A stretch of 64,000 bases of DNA from Tretioscincus oriximinensis (GCA_022410635.1 JAJVDF010000251.1:245437-309436), one strand, 5' to 3'; positions 32,901-47,900 are shown, counted from the stretch's first letter. Made by a program: numbers and translations. The notes: generated by a model from the sequence alone, not told the origin.

Positions 32901-35900
32901 CATTAGTAAAGCGAGCGTCTGTGATAATATAGGAGAGAAACTGCCCACTAATCCTACAGAAACCTCTGGAAGAGCATGTCATTGTGAATGTTACACGTAT
33001 ACAGCCATTATTCTACTGAGTTAAACAACTCAGCTTTACCTCATGATGGAAGAACCTTTGGATGGTAAAATATTTTCCTCAAAAAGCAGTTTATTGAAAA
33101 AAACCCAATTTAAATAAAAAAAATCCGATTTAAATTAAAAAAATCCGATTTTTTTTTAAAAAAAACATTGATTTTTATCCACCCTGCTTAGACTGAGTGA
33201 ATTCCAACTTAAGGAATTTGGACAGAAGCAGAATTTGGACAGAAGTCTCTTAGGGTTTCATTTCCTTCACTGATTTTGTCCAGGATAGCATTCCTGTTGT
33301 TGTTGTAGTAATTACAGAATTAGGGTCTTTTGCCCAAATGCAGATTCAGGGTTATAAAGTTGCTAAGCCAAAGTCAGCTCTCAGTTGACTGGCCTATAGA
33401 GCAGTGATTCTCCAGTCTAAACAATTAAATATTGCCAGACTGACTAACACTGCACAAACCACCTCCAGATGAACCCTTTAAGAAGGGGAACTGTCCAGGA
33501 AGGTGGCACGAGCAGATGTCTTGTTGTAAGGTGTGAAAACAGTGATGCCTTTCTTGAAGCACAAGTACAAGAGGTCTGCCATCCATTTTACCATGAATTG
33601 CTCTTCAATAAAATTAATGTATTTCTATTTAATGGATTTCACCTTAAATACCCTTGTGGCATTGGGGAGTTGTGCAAGGTATTGTAAAACTAGCTTTTCT
33701 TCACTGAGAACATGAAGAGAATACAAACAGTAACATGCAAGGAAGCTTAAGCAGTAACAAGAAGTATTTCGTTATCTTGTATGAGAGTCTCTTGGCAACA
33801 GCCAGAATTTTTTTTCAGCTCTTTCAAAGATGGTGGAATAATTCCAATCTGACAGCAATAAATTTACATAAAACTTATTTCATCAGGTCAAATAACTGCT
33901 TATACCAATTGTTCATTGCAGATTGCAAGTATATACTATTCATTGTAGCTAGATGGAAACAGAACTTTAGCAGGTTAACTATGGAACTGCAAAGATTAAA
34001 TTTTCATTTTATTCAAAGAGACCATTTTATGGGTGTTGGTGACCTTTTATGTCAAAAGGAACCAAATCCTTCAAAATAGTTTCCAAATGGATTTATCTAT
34101 GATCCTTTCTGCATTATTCTGGATTATATCTGCATGCTGGTACAGGCTGTGGTTTCTGGAATATAATCTGAAGCAAGACCCAGTGCAGAAAGAGCCTATG
34201 AATAGATTAGATACCCGTCAGTGGAAAGCTTAGTCGCTTGGTAGTATGAAAGTACATTAATATATAATTAGTTAATATCAAGTTAAAATAATAATTTACG
34301 TGCAATGAGTATAAAATTCCCAACATATTTCATAATGATCACTGACGCTGACTGAGAAACTGTTAAATTAAAGAATATATAAGCAAAGCCAAATACGTTT
34401 GACCTTGCACATGGTGTTCTTAATGGAAGGTCTTGTATGGAAGGTGCTTTACTATGAGTTATTCTCATTTCATACATCGAGTTGACTCTTGAGCAGAAAG
34501 GTGATCTCTTGGGAAAACAATTGTGATCTCGGTCCTTTTAAATGTTTCCTGAACTGCTGTTTAAATAGGGTTAATTTCCCCTGTTCCTAAATTCCTAGGG
34601 CAGTTTTCAGAATAAAATTCCATCTGCATTGCATGCATGCTTCAACCTCATGAGGATGCTGGAATGCTTTTCTGATGTGCTGTCTTATGCACCTGGACAA
34701 AGGCAATGCCACATTGTAAGAAATTAAAGAAGGGAAAATCTACAAGCACTGATGGAAGAGAAGGATCTGTAATAACTGCACTCTTGTGCCTTCTAGCCTC
34801 TTAAATTGAGATGGCAACTGGGCAGGTGCTCTCATATTATTGTAATCTTGAGTTTATGTGCCATGGAGAAGGAAGGAAGAAGAATGTAGACATTGTGGAC
34901 AATGTTCCTTAAGGAGCTATATTTTCCCTCGGCACAGTCCTTTCTTCCTTCCATTTGGTCATGAGGCTCTTCTCTCCCTCACATAACATTTGCCTGTCTA
35001 AATGAGGCAGATAAATTTAAACTGGAAGGGTTTTTTGGTAGGTTTCCATGAAATACTTAATCTTTTGAAGTTCAGAAGCAAGAAATAGCATTTTTGTAAG
35101 GCTTCAGTTCAGTGTATACTTAGTTGGAACTATAACTTATTTAGCACATTTGGCTCATTTTCTGAACAAGCTTGCATAGGCACCTATTATTATCCTGCCT
35201 TGTTTCAAAAGTGATTGGGTTGAACATGTCACCATTTGCCTGCGTTTTGCAATCTTTGTAAGACCTGTGTTGCAATGAATACAGGTTTTCAAAAAATCAA
35301 GGTTTGAATTGTGTAAAGCAAAAAGGAGTGCCAGTAGAGTAAAATTTATCGGATTAGATAAATCAGTGCTTAAAGTTCTTATTGATGATAAAGATTTTAG
35401 TAAAATTAATTTTAATTATTCCCACTTTTCCTTCTATGTCTGTTTAATGCAGATTTAATTAGCAACTTGTTTTATGGAAAAATAGTGACTTTGAAGAGTC
35501 ACTGGAGATCTTTACCTGCGATATTCAAGTGATAATATAATCCTAATATTGAAAGTCTCAGCAAGTGCTGGATTTTATACTGGTCTTCCTTGAGCCCTTT
35601 TTGTTGAAGAATTGTATGTACACCAGATGGTGCTATCTACTTTGGTTTTGAGCCTGTGTGTCTCTAAATTTTCTTTCCAGATCCTACCCCTCCCCTCAGT
35701 TGCTTAGTCTGGTATGTAGGAGCAACAGCAGCAAAATTCCCACCCACAGAGTCAGCTCTTTACAGCTTTGCACAGTGAAGAGCCTGAAATTATTAAGATG
35801 TAGTTACTGTAGTGTCTTCAGCTGTTAGTCCTTCTTTTAGGTTATCCAACTGAAACACTAACTTGGCAAGTGGAGCCTTTCCTGACAGACAGTAGTAGAT

Positions 35901-38900
35901 GAGTGGACAGATTTTGTCTGCCAAATCTGGCTATGTTAGGTTGGTTTTGTTTGTTTTTTCTGTCATCAAAAATTAAATATAACAACTGGTCTTGGCAAAA
36001 TAGCAAACCAAGTGTCTGAGGGGATTTGAGCTCCATTTGAAAATCTGCTGCTTGGTTACGAAAATATGAACAATTTTGTAGTTTTCTTTTTTGAAACAAT
36101 TAAAACCTGAAAGCCCTTGGCAATTTAACTGTGTGGCTATGATTAAAGTCAGCTACCTGACATCATAGAAGCTTTGTGGTCTGGCAGTTGGGATCTATTG
36201 GAGCAGTGATTTTAGCTTCTTGTATTTAATTCAAAAGAGACTCAAGGTGACTAACAAAATCAGTACCAAATTTTAGACCTATCTTTTTACTGTATTAAAG
36301 AATTCAAGCAAATTTAAGACAAGGACAGAATGTGTTGATCTAAAATTACCAAGAAAAACATTTTTCTTAGTGTTTTTAAATTAGCACATTCTGCCACTCT
36401 CTTGAATATGCTCAAATTCTTTAATACAGTAAAAAGATAAGAATACAATGCTTAAAATATAACCTTTCTCCCTTCCTTGCATGACAACAGTCTTAAGTAG
36501 ATAAGCATCAGAACTCTGGCCGAAGAGAGGTTTTAACTGGGGCTTGGAATACATCAAACTGGTCCCCGCGATAACTTCAGCGGAAGACTGTTTCAATCTC
36601 ATTAGGCCCCATTCACTTTCTCTTGTTCATCTGAGAGAGGTGGAACCAGAAGGAGGCTCTCATCTTGTGATCATAGTAGTTTGGGACAATCTTATTGGAA
36701 AGGACCCACTTGTAATCCCCACCATTGAACTGAAGGTCCCTGTACCTTTTAGATACCAAAGAAGTAGCTGTGTTAGTCTGGGGCAAAAAAAATCTAACAA
36801 GAAGAGGAACTTTAGAGACAAACAAGAAAAAGATAAACGGCACAAGCTTTCATAGGCAAAGATATACCTGAAGAAGTAGACTTGTCTACGAATGCTCATG
36901 TTGCCTACCTTTTTAGTCTCTATTGTTAATCTCTCTCCCTTGGTAGAGTTTCCATTATCTTTTAGTTAGACTGCTAAAATAATTACTTTATAATATTTGG
37001 CTAATTCTATAGCACAACCCTCAATACAGATTTTTTCTTCATATCTCTACTTTATGAATTAATTTTAAATATTTTATGTCTGTAAAATTTCAGACATATT
37101 TTTTCTGAATCCATCTCTTTTCTCAGCAGAAGGCTCTAGCTCTTTTTGGTCCTTGTTTATGTCTGTGCTAAGACAGTCACTACCTTATTATATCTCCAGG
37201 AAGCACTGGTATGTAAGGTATTCATTATTATTTAAAGGGACCTTTTACCCCACTTCTAAATGGAAAGGCATATTTTAACTTATGTTTGCACATCTGCCAT
37301 TAGGATACATATCTATTTCTTAACTTTTGCTCTCTTAACTGCCTTACAAGTTTTTGCCAACAGCTCAAAAGTGCTTTAGCTATTGGCATTCAATAGATAC
37401 ATCTCCTGCATTTTACCAGCGTTCCCACTGAGACTCGTATAGAATTCTGGGAATTGTAGTTCAGGAAGTTCTGGAACTTCTTTGCAAATGTTAAGCTGTT
37501 GCTGTATAACATTCTTTTCAGTCGGAATATTTTTGTGCTCAGGTATGATACTGAACTTAGAAAATGAAAATATGCCATTTGGTTGTGAAATGTAAAAATA
37601 TTTTATTCCTTCTATCATGAGAGTGATAGTCAGAGATTGTTTGATTGATTTACTTTTCAGGCTTAATATTCTAGGCAGATTGTCATGTACCTGAACTATG
37701 AGAATTAAGCCACTGTTTATGATTTCAGGAAGAAGTTCATTACTGTGTTAGTTACTGAATTCCTTTATTTCACATAAATGCATCCATTTCTTCTGTCAAG
37801 TAATAGATCTCTAGACCCTGATCAGCGGTCTCTTGAACCACCATTTCATTGGCTACTATGCCATAGTCAAGCACCATAAGATGTCTCTATCAACTACTGT
37901 TTCAACAGCCATTGCCATTGGCTGCAGGTCAAGGGGAGAGAATGAGCCATAGGACATTCTCCTTACTTCACCACTGTATGTTAATCCCATTACTCCCTTC
38001 CAAGTCTACATTCCTCTTGTGTCATGCCTCTTTAAACTAGAAGCCTGAGAGCAGGAACAAGTCTAATGTCACATTTTATAAGCTGTGGAAGTCTTTTTTA
38101 AGTATAAGAGAGATAAAAATACATTTTAAAAAGATGATAACTTACTGTGCTTTGGGAACACTTTGGCGGGACAGAAATAGCCAGGCAGCCAGTTTGACAC
38201 AAGTTGCAGTTGTTAATATTTTCGATCAATGTGGATTAAGGAGCACGGTTGCTACGTTTTTGCATCTTTAGTTGTATCTTCAGGGGAAGGGAGCAAGACT
38301 GTCGTTTCCTTTCCCTGATGCTCTGCTTAGTCTACGCAGCTGCACATGTATCTGTGGGATATAAAAGTGAATAAGCTGTAAATTGCCTATTGCTTAATTT
38401 GTTATCTCAGAAGAAAAAAACCTGTTATCAAATATCCATGGTAATGCAGACTGGGAGCAAGCTTCTGAGTTACCTGAAATGGTTTCAACTTCAGCTTTCT
38501 TTCCTTGCCATGTCAGACTCACTCTGCCCTAGAAGAAGATTTGAAAGTTCTTACTTCATTTAATAGTTTTTCCATTCTCTACTATTTCATGAATGAGTGA
38601 AAAATACTGTGCTATTTTGTGCTCATTGTATATTTTGAGCTCACACGCCTATACTTTCTCTCTGTCTCACACACAGTGTTCAAATAGTCCTGTAAATTTA
38701 ACAATTCTTTCTTCAAGTGATGTACATTGCTTAAAATGACAGCTTTTTTGGATTCAGTCTATTCAAGAAGGGCACAGCTTTTGGCATAAAACATATTGTC
38801 TCTTAGAAACATACAAGCAATCCTTTAATTAACTAGGAATCTAGCAAGACATAGAGTAGAACTATGCCAGATATAATGATATGGCATTTAAGTGTTACAG

Positions 38901-41900
38901 TGATAAAAGCTGTCATTCTTAAAAATGTAAGAATTGCTTTTTGAGGACTACTGAAAACAGAGATGCAGACTACATGCCAGTTTGAGCCACATTTTGGTAA
39001 AAGGCTGAAATATTCCATTTTCTTATTTTTCTTTTTTACTACACTTCTGTTCCAGTTAATTGTTTGCAGTCACGGAAAGCAAAGAAGTCAATCATGTCCA
39101 AACACTTTTCTTTTTTTACATTGTACGTCTAATCAAAGCAACTAGTTAAAGATGACCTGTGACTGAAAATGTTTAAGCAAATTCATTGAGGAGCATTGCA
39201 GTAAAATGCTCTGTCTTAATAACTTGTAACATAAACCAGACTTAGCCGTTAAATTATACTCTATACAGTCCTTCCCAAATCTAATCCACATTCAGTTACT
39301 TACCAGAGTTTATTGCTTGTTATATATTAGTAGAATTTTTTTCCTTTTGGGGTTACTTTGGCAATTATTTCTCCAATAATGTTTCTATCTGCATAGTATA
39401 GTTGTAATCAAATGTTGCTTTGAATTCTTCTGAAAGTTTCAGTTACCATTTTAATAAGTTACTCTCTGCAGCCCACTGTGGCACTGTTTGTTTCTATCAT
39501 AACTGATAATAGCTCACAACAGCTTAATATGGGCAGCATAATCTATGTACTGCTTTCCCTGGAACAAGGTCTTTGTTCTAGAAGCTCTGAGGCATGAGAG
39601 TAACCATTCCAGGCTCTGAAGCACAGTTCTATTAATACCTCTGTTTGGAACTGGCCCTGCTATGTGTTGAAAGTGCTGAACAGACTACAAATTCTTGTTG
39701 CCCCACTTGAGACAGGTTCTAATTCTACGGAGCCCGTGAGCTACCAAGAGCTTCTCCCTGTCTGTGAAGAGAGAGAACCAGAGAGATTTACCTAAGGAAT
39801 TGTGATTGTGTTATGAGTGCAATTTTTTAACTTCATGCCACCATCAGTATCTTGAGTAGCACCAGATGTGCAAATTATCCTAGTTATCATCACTTCAATT
39901 CTGGCAGGAGGCAAGAAGAAGCAACTACAAAACAAAATCTAATTTCTTGTTTCCCTGTTTACCCTAATTTTCAGTAAATGCTCTCAACCCCCCAAATCGT
40001 TGAAATCAATGATTCACAGTGCTTATTGTTGTTGGCAAAGGCCTCTTCTGCCCAGCCAAGTTCTTTAGTTTCCAGGCATGCTTAAATCTAAAATCTTTTG
40101 TATAACTAAGAAATGCACATGAGAAAATAACAGAAAAAGATGTTCTAGACTTTGAATATACATCATACCAAGTGTAAAACGTCCAGTTGGAGCTTGCCTC
40201 TTGAAGTAGGGATATTACATTATCTTTAGAAAAGTTATTCTGCCTGATTCAGCTAAAAAACAGTTAGGTCAAGAGTGAGTTAAAGGCCTGTTTTCATTCA
40301 GTTTTCTTAAATGGTATTCGGTCCATACTGTAGAATCCTTGCTGTAGTAATTCTTTCATTATAGTCACCTTCCATTTCCATCCTGGCCTTTGTTGTTCCA
40401 AGACACTACAGATTGCCCCCTTCTCAGGTTTGCAGATGCTGTCTTTGGTAAATTAATGTTAAAACACTTATTCTTTGTTCTGCCCTGGATCTGGTTAGCT
40501 GTGGCACATCCCATAATTTGGGTAGCTAGCAGCATGGAAAAGCATGGGAAGTGCTGCTTGGTATTTAATATAATGATGTTATTTGTAGTCAGACATGGTG
40601 AAGTCCAAGGGATGAGAGTCTCAGTGTTAGTTCCTCTTTAGAGAGAAACTACAGATCCACCCACAACTGAATTTTAATTAAAAAATTATCAACTTCCATA
40701 GTGAAAAGAATACAGAAGCAAAAGGAGTCATTTTGCTTCCCTATGATCTAACCTAAAAAGGTTTCTGAAAAATGGCTAAAATTAAGTTAGAAAGTTGGGT
40801 TAGTACTTATTGTGAATAGTTTTCTTGTCTTTTAGGCAAGGAAAAAGGAAGGGGTTGAGTAATTACATAGGGAATGCCCCATCGCCCCCCATCTAGTTTC
40901 TAACATAGGTAAGCATATAATGCAGAATAGTGATGGCTCTGAATGAAAAGAAGAGAAGAAGTAAGCTTACAAACAAAATGATTCACCAATGAAACTAACA
41001 TAAAACTGGTTTTAGTGAGCCATCTGTCTTCTGTAGCATCTTCATTTTGAGTTACAATTATTTAAGTGTTTTCAAAATAGGCTATGCACAGTATGTCATA
41101 GTGGGGTCCACTTTTGATTCTCCCCTCACTGCATCATAATTTTCAAGAGCTGTCAAATTTGTCAGTAACACATTCTTAGCTTACTGTGTGGTGGGTGATG
41201 TAGCTGATGGGATTCAGATCTCAAATTCAGACCTATAGCAGAATCTGTGCTAAATAATTGATCTGTGTGCTATTAGTGAGAAGCCAAAGAAAATAAATTC
41301 TGTACAGTTTTTCCTACAGGTAGTTTCTGAATGAGGACTAGTAGCATTGTCTCTTTGCCAGAGAAATGATTTGAAAAACTCCCTGGTATGGCTTGTCTGG
41401 CTAGGAGGCTGCCCGCAAGGAGTTTTTTGCTGGGCTTGTTTTATATTTAGCTGGGAATGGTAGTAGTTCAGTTCCCTACGCTATCGATTTACGCCTTGGA
41501 GCATAACCTGCCGAACATATTAGAAGGGAACCCCTCAGTTTGCTGAGCTGTATCTTTCTTGAGAGACTAAGTCTGGTGCCTTAGTTGTAGCTAAATTATA
41601 TTTTGACAGTCAGATTCCAGCTACTGCCAGTGAGCTCTGGGTAGCTGAACAAAAGGAAGGAAGCGGGTTGTGGTTTCACTGCTACTTTTGCACCCATTGA
41701 GTGTGATTTTCTGCTGTGTGAAGTGACATGGATGGAAGTTTGGTTCCTGCAGAGGGGGTTCCCCCTCTTCAAAAAAGTTTTAATGATTTAGGACCTAAGC
41801 ATTCTACTACCAAGAAATCTAAAAGAGGTGTTCTTTTTTTTGAGGTGGAGATTCTGGACGGCAAAACTCGGGAAAAACTGTGCTTCTTGGACAAGGTAAG

Positions 41901-44900
41901 AGTTCTAGTCTAGATGAAGAGCATGAGGGTGGGTATGTTGGTTTTTTTCTGGCAACCCTTTGGGATCTTTAATATTCAAAGCTAACTGGGATTTAACTAC
42001 TTAATTTCAAATTAATACCTGTCAAACATTAATACAAGACAGACTGGAAATTAAACTATAACCTTTACTTTGAGGTAAGACATATGACTCCTAGTATTTG
42101 AACTCTTTGTTGTCAGTTGCATTCAAAATGATTACCAAATTTAAGAGAGTTCATCATTTAATTTTCTTAATATGGAGCTTTAAAAGTATTCTTCAGAACT
42201 ATGTAGATTTCTAGCATATTGGAAAGCTGTCAAAAGAGAAGTCTAGTGTGTCTGAACTGCTCAAAGTGAGCAAGGAGTTAATGGTTTGGGGGAGAAGAAG
42301 AGGGCAGATGAGCAAAAGAGCAGTCATGAAGCAGAAGTATTTACCTGGGCTCTCCTAAGCCCAAACGTGGGAAGAGGTGTGGGATAACTTTGGGTCTGTG
42401 TTGATGTCATTATTAATACCATGTGGCCCTGCTTCATCCAGCTGCAAGGCAACTTGGGAAAAAAGACTTTAGAGAGAGCGAGAGAGCGCAGGTGATAGCT
42501 GTTGTAGCTTTATACTGTCCTGCTTGCATCTTTTACTCACCTGTCCTCTTCCCCTGAAATGTCACTGACTATGAGGGAAGAAATTGCATTAATTCTTCTC
42601 CCTTTTTGACTGGTTCAGGATTATTGAGTTCCTGTTCAACTCATCCCTGATTCAAATCTCCCCCTATAATTGAAAAAGCTTTTATGGAAAAAAGGAAGGG
42701 AAGATAGTATGAATTCTCAGTTCCTAAACTTAATTTAAATACTGTGATATTTTACATAACAAGTGTGTAGTATGTTATGCTTATATGTAATGTGTTATCT
42801 CAGACTAGAGACATTCATTATCTTGTTGGCCAGTGTTGAGTTGCATAGATCTGAACCTCATCTGTAGTAGAATTGGCTTGTGGGCAAACTGGAAACAAAC
42901 TGGATAGTCAGTTGTTTTTGGTTGATCCTGGTTTGTGAAGTTGATTATTTGCCTTTAGCTATTGTGTTCCTCCCTTGTATTTCCTTTGACCCTGGTTGTA
43001 TTGCTGTGTATCTGCCATCCTGTGCCACAGAGGCCTTTTTTGATATTTCATAGGCAAGGCTATGGTTCACTCTTGGGTGTGCCTGCCTTTTGGGTGCTTC
43101 TTTCTTTTGCCCTACAGCAGGGATGGAGAAAGGCCTGATCCATGGGCCAGGAATGGCCTGCGGAGCTCTTTGATCCAGCCCATGAATCTTCCTGGCCCTC
43201 TTATTTTTAATAATAAAAAGGCATGCATGACGAGCCGGATATACGAGAGGCTCCGAGGGGCATAGCCTGAGTACAGCAATGCATATAATGGCATTCGGTG
43301 AAGGAGGAAGTCATGGGCCAGAACTGTTCCATGCTGGGAGGATGAGTGGGGGTGCTGCCCGCTGTTAGGCATTTTGCAGGAGGATGGGTGAACTTCTTTT
43401 GCATGGGATTAGGAGAGGTGACCTTGCGTGTGGGGGTGTAGGACCTGTAGTGAGGGGTGGTTGAAGTGGGGGAGGGTTATGGCCTATATGTGGTACGGTC
43501 TGTGTTGCAGCCGAGGTGTCAGTGGCATAGGCCAGCAATTACCATAAATGGAGTTCTACCTAGCAACCTCTTCAGCTTCGAAAGACAAGAGGTGATCTGA
43601 TTGAAGTGTACAAAATCATTCATGGGATGGATAGGGTGAATAAAGAAAAAATGTTTTCTCTATCACACTAGGACCAGGACTAGGACTCCTTCAAACTGAT
43701 GGGCAGAAAAGTAAGAAAAAAGGAAAGTATTTTTTTCACTCAGAGGGTCATTGGCCTGTGGAATTTACTTCCAGAAGAGGTGGTGGTAGCTAACAGCTTG
43801 GATAGCTTCAAGACAGGACTAGACAGGTTTATGGACATCAAGGGTATAAATGGGTACTAGTCCTGGATGCTGCCTCCGGGATGGAGCAACAGGCAGTACT
43901 CCTGAAATACCATTTGCAGGGAGTCAGGAACAGGTGCATATTTTGCTTTTTTCTGATCAGATAGCCCAGGTGCATGCGATGGGCCTCTGTGTGAGACAGA
44001 ATGCTGGACTAGATGGGCTTTGGCCTGATCCAGTATTGCTCTTCTTATGTTCTTATCCTGCTTGGTAGTTGGAGAGAACCCAGTAGGTTGGAGGGGACAT
44101 AGAATATTGGGAGAACATTCCTCCCAAATACTAGTTTGCTTATTCGTAAAAGTGCAGTGTATGAATGAATGAGTGGTCCAGTAGCTTACTTATCACAAAT
44201 AATAAAAGGTATGTGGGAAGGTTCACCATTCTGAGGTATAATGATCAGTGACAGAGCTCGGAACTTTGGCAGCCTCCAGAGACAAATGACAGAGCTACCT
44301 ATGGGAGTCCTGGGTTAGAAATTGGCTAAAAGACAGAAAGCAGGTGGAAAGATGTGAGAAGTGGAATACCAAGGGAAAAAAAGGAAGAACAAAGTAAGGA
44401 ATGGATGAAAGATGGAAGGAAAGGATGGAAAAAGGAAAAGAAAACAGAAAGAAGGAAGGAACAAAATAAAGAAGCAGGGAGGGAAGGAGTGGGTGGTGGC
44501 ATGGATGGGGAGAAGGAGGAAAGATAGCCCATTACGTTGCCATAATGCAACAAGCTAATTCTATTACTATACTAATAATTCTGACTACATTTATTTGCAC
44601 ACAGCGCTAATTGCCCATTCCTGTCTGGGATTGGCCCCCTGGGCAGAACTATGCCCACTGTTTTATAATACTGTATTCTTTCTTATATCTCTTTCTGTAA
44701 TTAAAAAAGGCTGTATAGAAAGATGGAAATTCTGTATATGTTAAACGTCTAATGTCTTACATCATCTATCATTTTAAAAGCAATCTAAATCAGTCCTAGA
44801 GTGAGGTTGCATAAAACACTAAGGGCTCTTGTTAGATGAGTTGGGATTTTGCAGAAGGCCACTGTGTGAAATCCCCATATGCAAACATTCATAACCCTTA

Positions 44901-47900
44901 AATCCTCACTGACAGCAGCTGCAGGGAGATGGATTTCCACTGAAGCTGTAAGAACTTTCTCTATAGGACAGGATGTTTAAACAACAAATTTCCATTCATG
45001 CTGTGATGGATGATTTGTCACTGTCTTATTTTGTAATAACTCTTTGGAAATGGCTAGCTTAATAGAATTCCTCACTGTCTGTAAACATTCCCACTCTGTT
45101 ATGGATCAGAAGTCTTCAATGAATTCAAAATCGTTTTTTAATTTTGAGAAATAACAAAAACTGTAACTGACTGTCATATTGTTATAACTGTTAACAAAAC
45201 CTTTGTGCTATGGTTGGCTGCCCTGAGACCTTAGGTTATGGGGCGGGATACAAGTACAAACAAATAAACAAATAAATAAATAAATAATAATAATAAAAAG
45301 CTCTAAAATGCATTTTTGTAGCGCTTAAAAAAAGCAAGCTTTTTTTTCTATACAAAAGATAACACAAATTCTTGTCTGCATTTTGATAAGAGTCATACAT
45401 TTTACAAAAGACTTCAAAATATTCATCTTATTGATGCATACAGCTCACAGTTAAATAAACAACTGTAACACTGGCTATACAGTATATTGCTAGGGATTGA
45501 GGTAAAATGCCCCGAGATGAGCCAAACGTTTCCCTCAGTTCTGAAAATGTTTTGGAACAGGTCAATGAAGCCATAGATAAATGACACTAATAATTTAGAT
45601 TCCACTGAAGACTTGAACTGCTGATGAGATCAGTTTATAAAGCACAATAGGAATTTTGCAGTGGACATCAATACATTGTACGAGATATGGCAGAGGATCC
45701 TCTGAATCCTATTTAAAGGAGGATTCAAATCTTTAATATTGTAGCGAGAAGTGATGAGATTATTAAAAAAAAGTGAACAAACATTCATATTTGAAGGGTC
45801 AAATAAATACCCCTATTCTAGGAGGTGTTTTGAAGGGACATGGGGAAATGGGGTCAGTAATTGAGTGACAGTGAAGGAAGAATAGATCAATGGCAGGTAC
45901 TTTTTTATTTCTGCAGCCCAAAGTTACACTGACTACAGTTCTCTTGCAGCTTGTTAGCTGACATTACTATACCTCTTTTTTATTGTAAATCCTTTCAGAC
46001 AAATGAGGAGCCTGTTTTTAGGTAGGAGGAAGCAGGAACACTAAATATAGGAATGACCATTGAAGAAGTAACTTAGACAATTGCAGCTCTTTGAGTGTTG
46101 AATATCATAAGCTTGTTTAAAGCTCTTGGATATTATGCTGTATTTTTTTAGAAATGCTCAATTTAATTTTTCTTTGTAGTAGTGATAGTAACTCTCTTCA
46201 CTGTTGTCTGCCTAACTCAGCAAAGAAAGAGGATATGCAAACATACATGCTGTTGAGGTTGTTACAAACAACTCGGTTTACTTCTCTCCTAGATAGCAGA
46301 ATAAGATTCCTGACCCGAAATACTTCAGTCATCTGTCCCCATAGATAATTCTATAACTATGATGTCATTATTCACCTCGCTAGTCCCTCTGGATTTTCCA
46401 CTATTCTGTACATTTGACTACAGACAGAGGTCTCTATGAAATGATCACTAAGGTGCTAAGTGTTTCTATCATGTGTGAAGGATCTTATTTGCAAATGGGG
46501 TCACTTTGCTGACTTGTAAGTTTGATGAGCTTGGCTCCTCTTAATCCCAAGTAAACTTTTGAATTGACTGACTTGATAGCAACAAGACTGTCCGTAACCC
46601 TTTGCCCCCCTGAGTTTGAAGCTACTTTACGTAGTCTAAGCAGCAACTATTTATTTACAGGTCACTTATCATATCCTTGGGAACATTTATTTAATTCTTG
46701 GAGAGTCATGTTTGATCTCAGAATCAACCTTGTAAGGGAGAAGAAAACCACACTTCCCCCAAGGGAACGTGCCTTCAGCTGCCCTAGACATCCTACACCA
46801 ACACCTGCTTGCCTGGCTGTGAAAGTAGTAGTCACACCCTTCAGAAATATCAGAATAGCCTCCTTCACTTCTGACAATTCCTTGAAGGTGCAAAAAAGGG
46901 AAGAGGAACATTGTTTTCAGCTACATGTCAAATTGTCTAATGAATGAGAAAGAAAAAGAGAGAGAGCAAAAGAAGGAAAGAAAAAAAAAGAACTTGAGAC
47001 AAAGGCTAAAACTTTGAACTTTCAGTGATACAATTTATATATGATCATAAATGTAAAAACCTGAAGATGGAAACGACTGGAGAGAATATTTACTGCCTCG
47101 CTTTCTTAATCTTCAGGGAAACACACAAACACGGTTTCCTTTTTGGAGCCTTTATAATTCTATGTGAGGTTGCAATGTTAGATTTTGTTCTGTTCCACAG
47201 ACTTCTTCAACGTCATTTGAACTTTGAAAAGAGAATGCATTCTAAGAGCTTAAGAAATCATTAAGAACTTTATTCTTGTTTATTAGAAATCAGTAGTTCC
47301 TCAAAGTTCTGTTTTTACAAAACAGAAATTATTATTGAAAATGAAGCAGAAATTATTGTTTATCAGTCTATTTTGGATTCTTTTGTAAGAAGTTCAGAAA
47401 CATGATTCTATGTATTTAATAAAAAAATGCATGCTTTACAAAGCAACATGTTAGAGTTCTTGTCACACAGATGTTTGCAAACAGAAAATGGAAGTAATTG
47501 CAGCTGGTGGATTTTTGGCCTGATGGAGTGCAGATGTGGGCTTAAGGAGTTAAAGCCAGATGGGTTCAAAGAAGCCGGGCCACCTGCTTCAATGAGGCTG
47601 AGGCAACTGGGGCCAAGAAAGCTTTGGGCAGTGATAGAGTTATCAGTAAAAAAGCAGGATGCAGCATTACTGTCATGTTTTTTTCTGGTACCCTAGACAG
47701 GCACGGATAGCTCAGTCGCTTAGGGATTCGTCTCTCACCTGGGAGATGGGGTTTCGAAGCCCTGTGTGGGACGTGGGGAGGGGTGAGCACCTTCCACTAG
47801 CCTGTAGCTCTAGCCAACCCAGCTATTCGAAAGCAGGAACTGCAAGAAATTGCAACTGACTACAAGTAGATACATGGGAACCACCAGAGTCTGGTGGGGA

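Larger units (their letters stand above)
23920..41844 (+). other. TECR: TECR intron 1 (17.9 kb)
   Basis: Large first intron. It holds an inverted repeat (24610-24971), a CR1 end, two SINEs, a polypyrimidine tract, a local duplication, a 1.1-kb hAT element and an alternative coding frame at its very end. Stretches 29200-32050, 33200-36750 and 36930-41700 show no gene or classifiable repeat to me. Confidence 0.85.

Noticed and set aside
46564..46947. 127-codon plus-strand frame in intron 2
   Set aside because: No domain, no splice context and interspersed low-complexity; probably chance.
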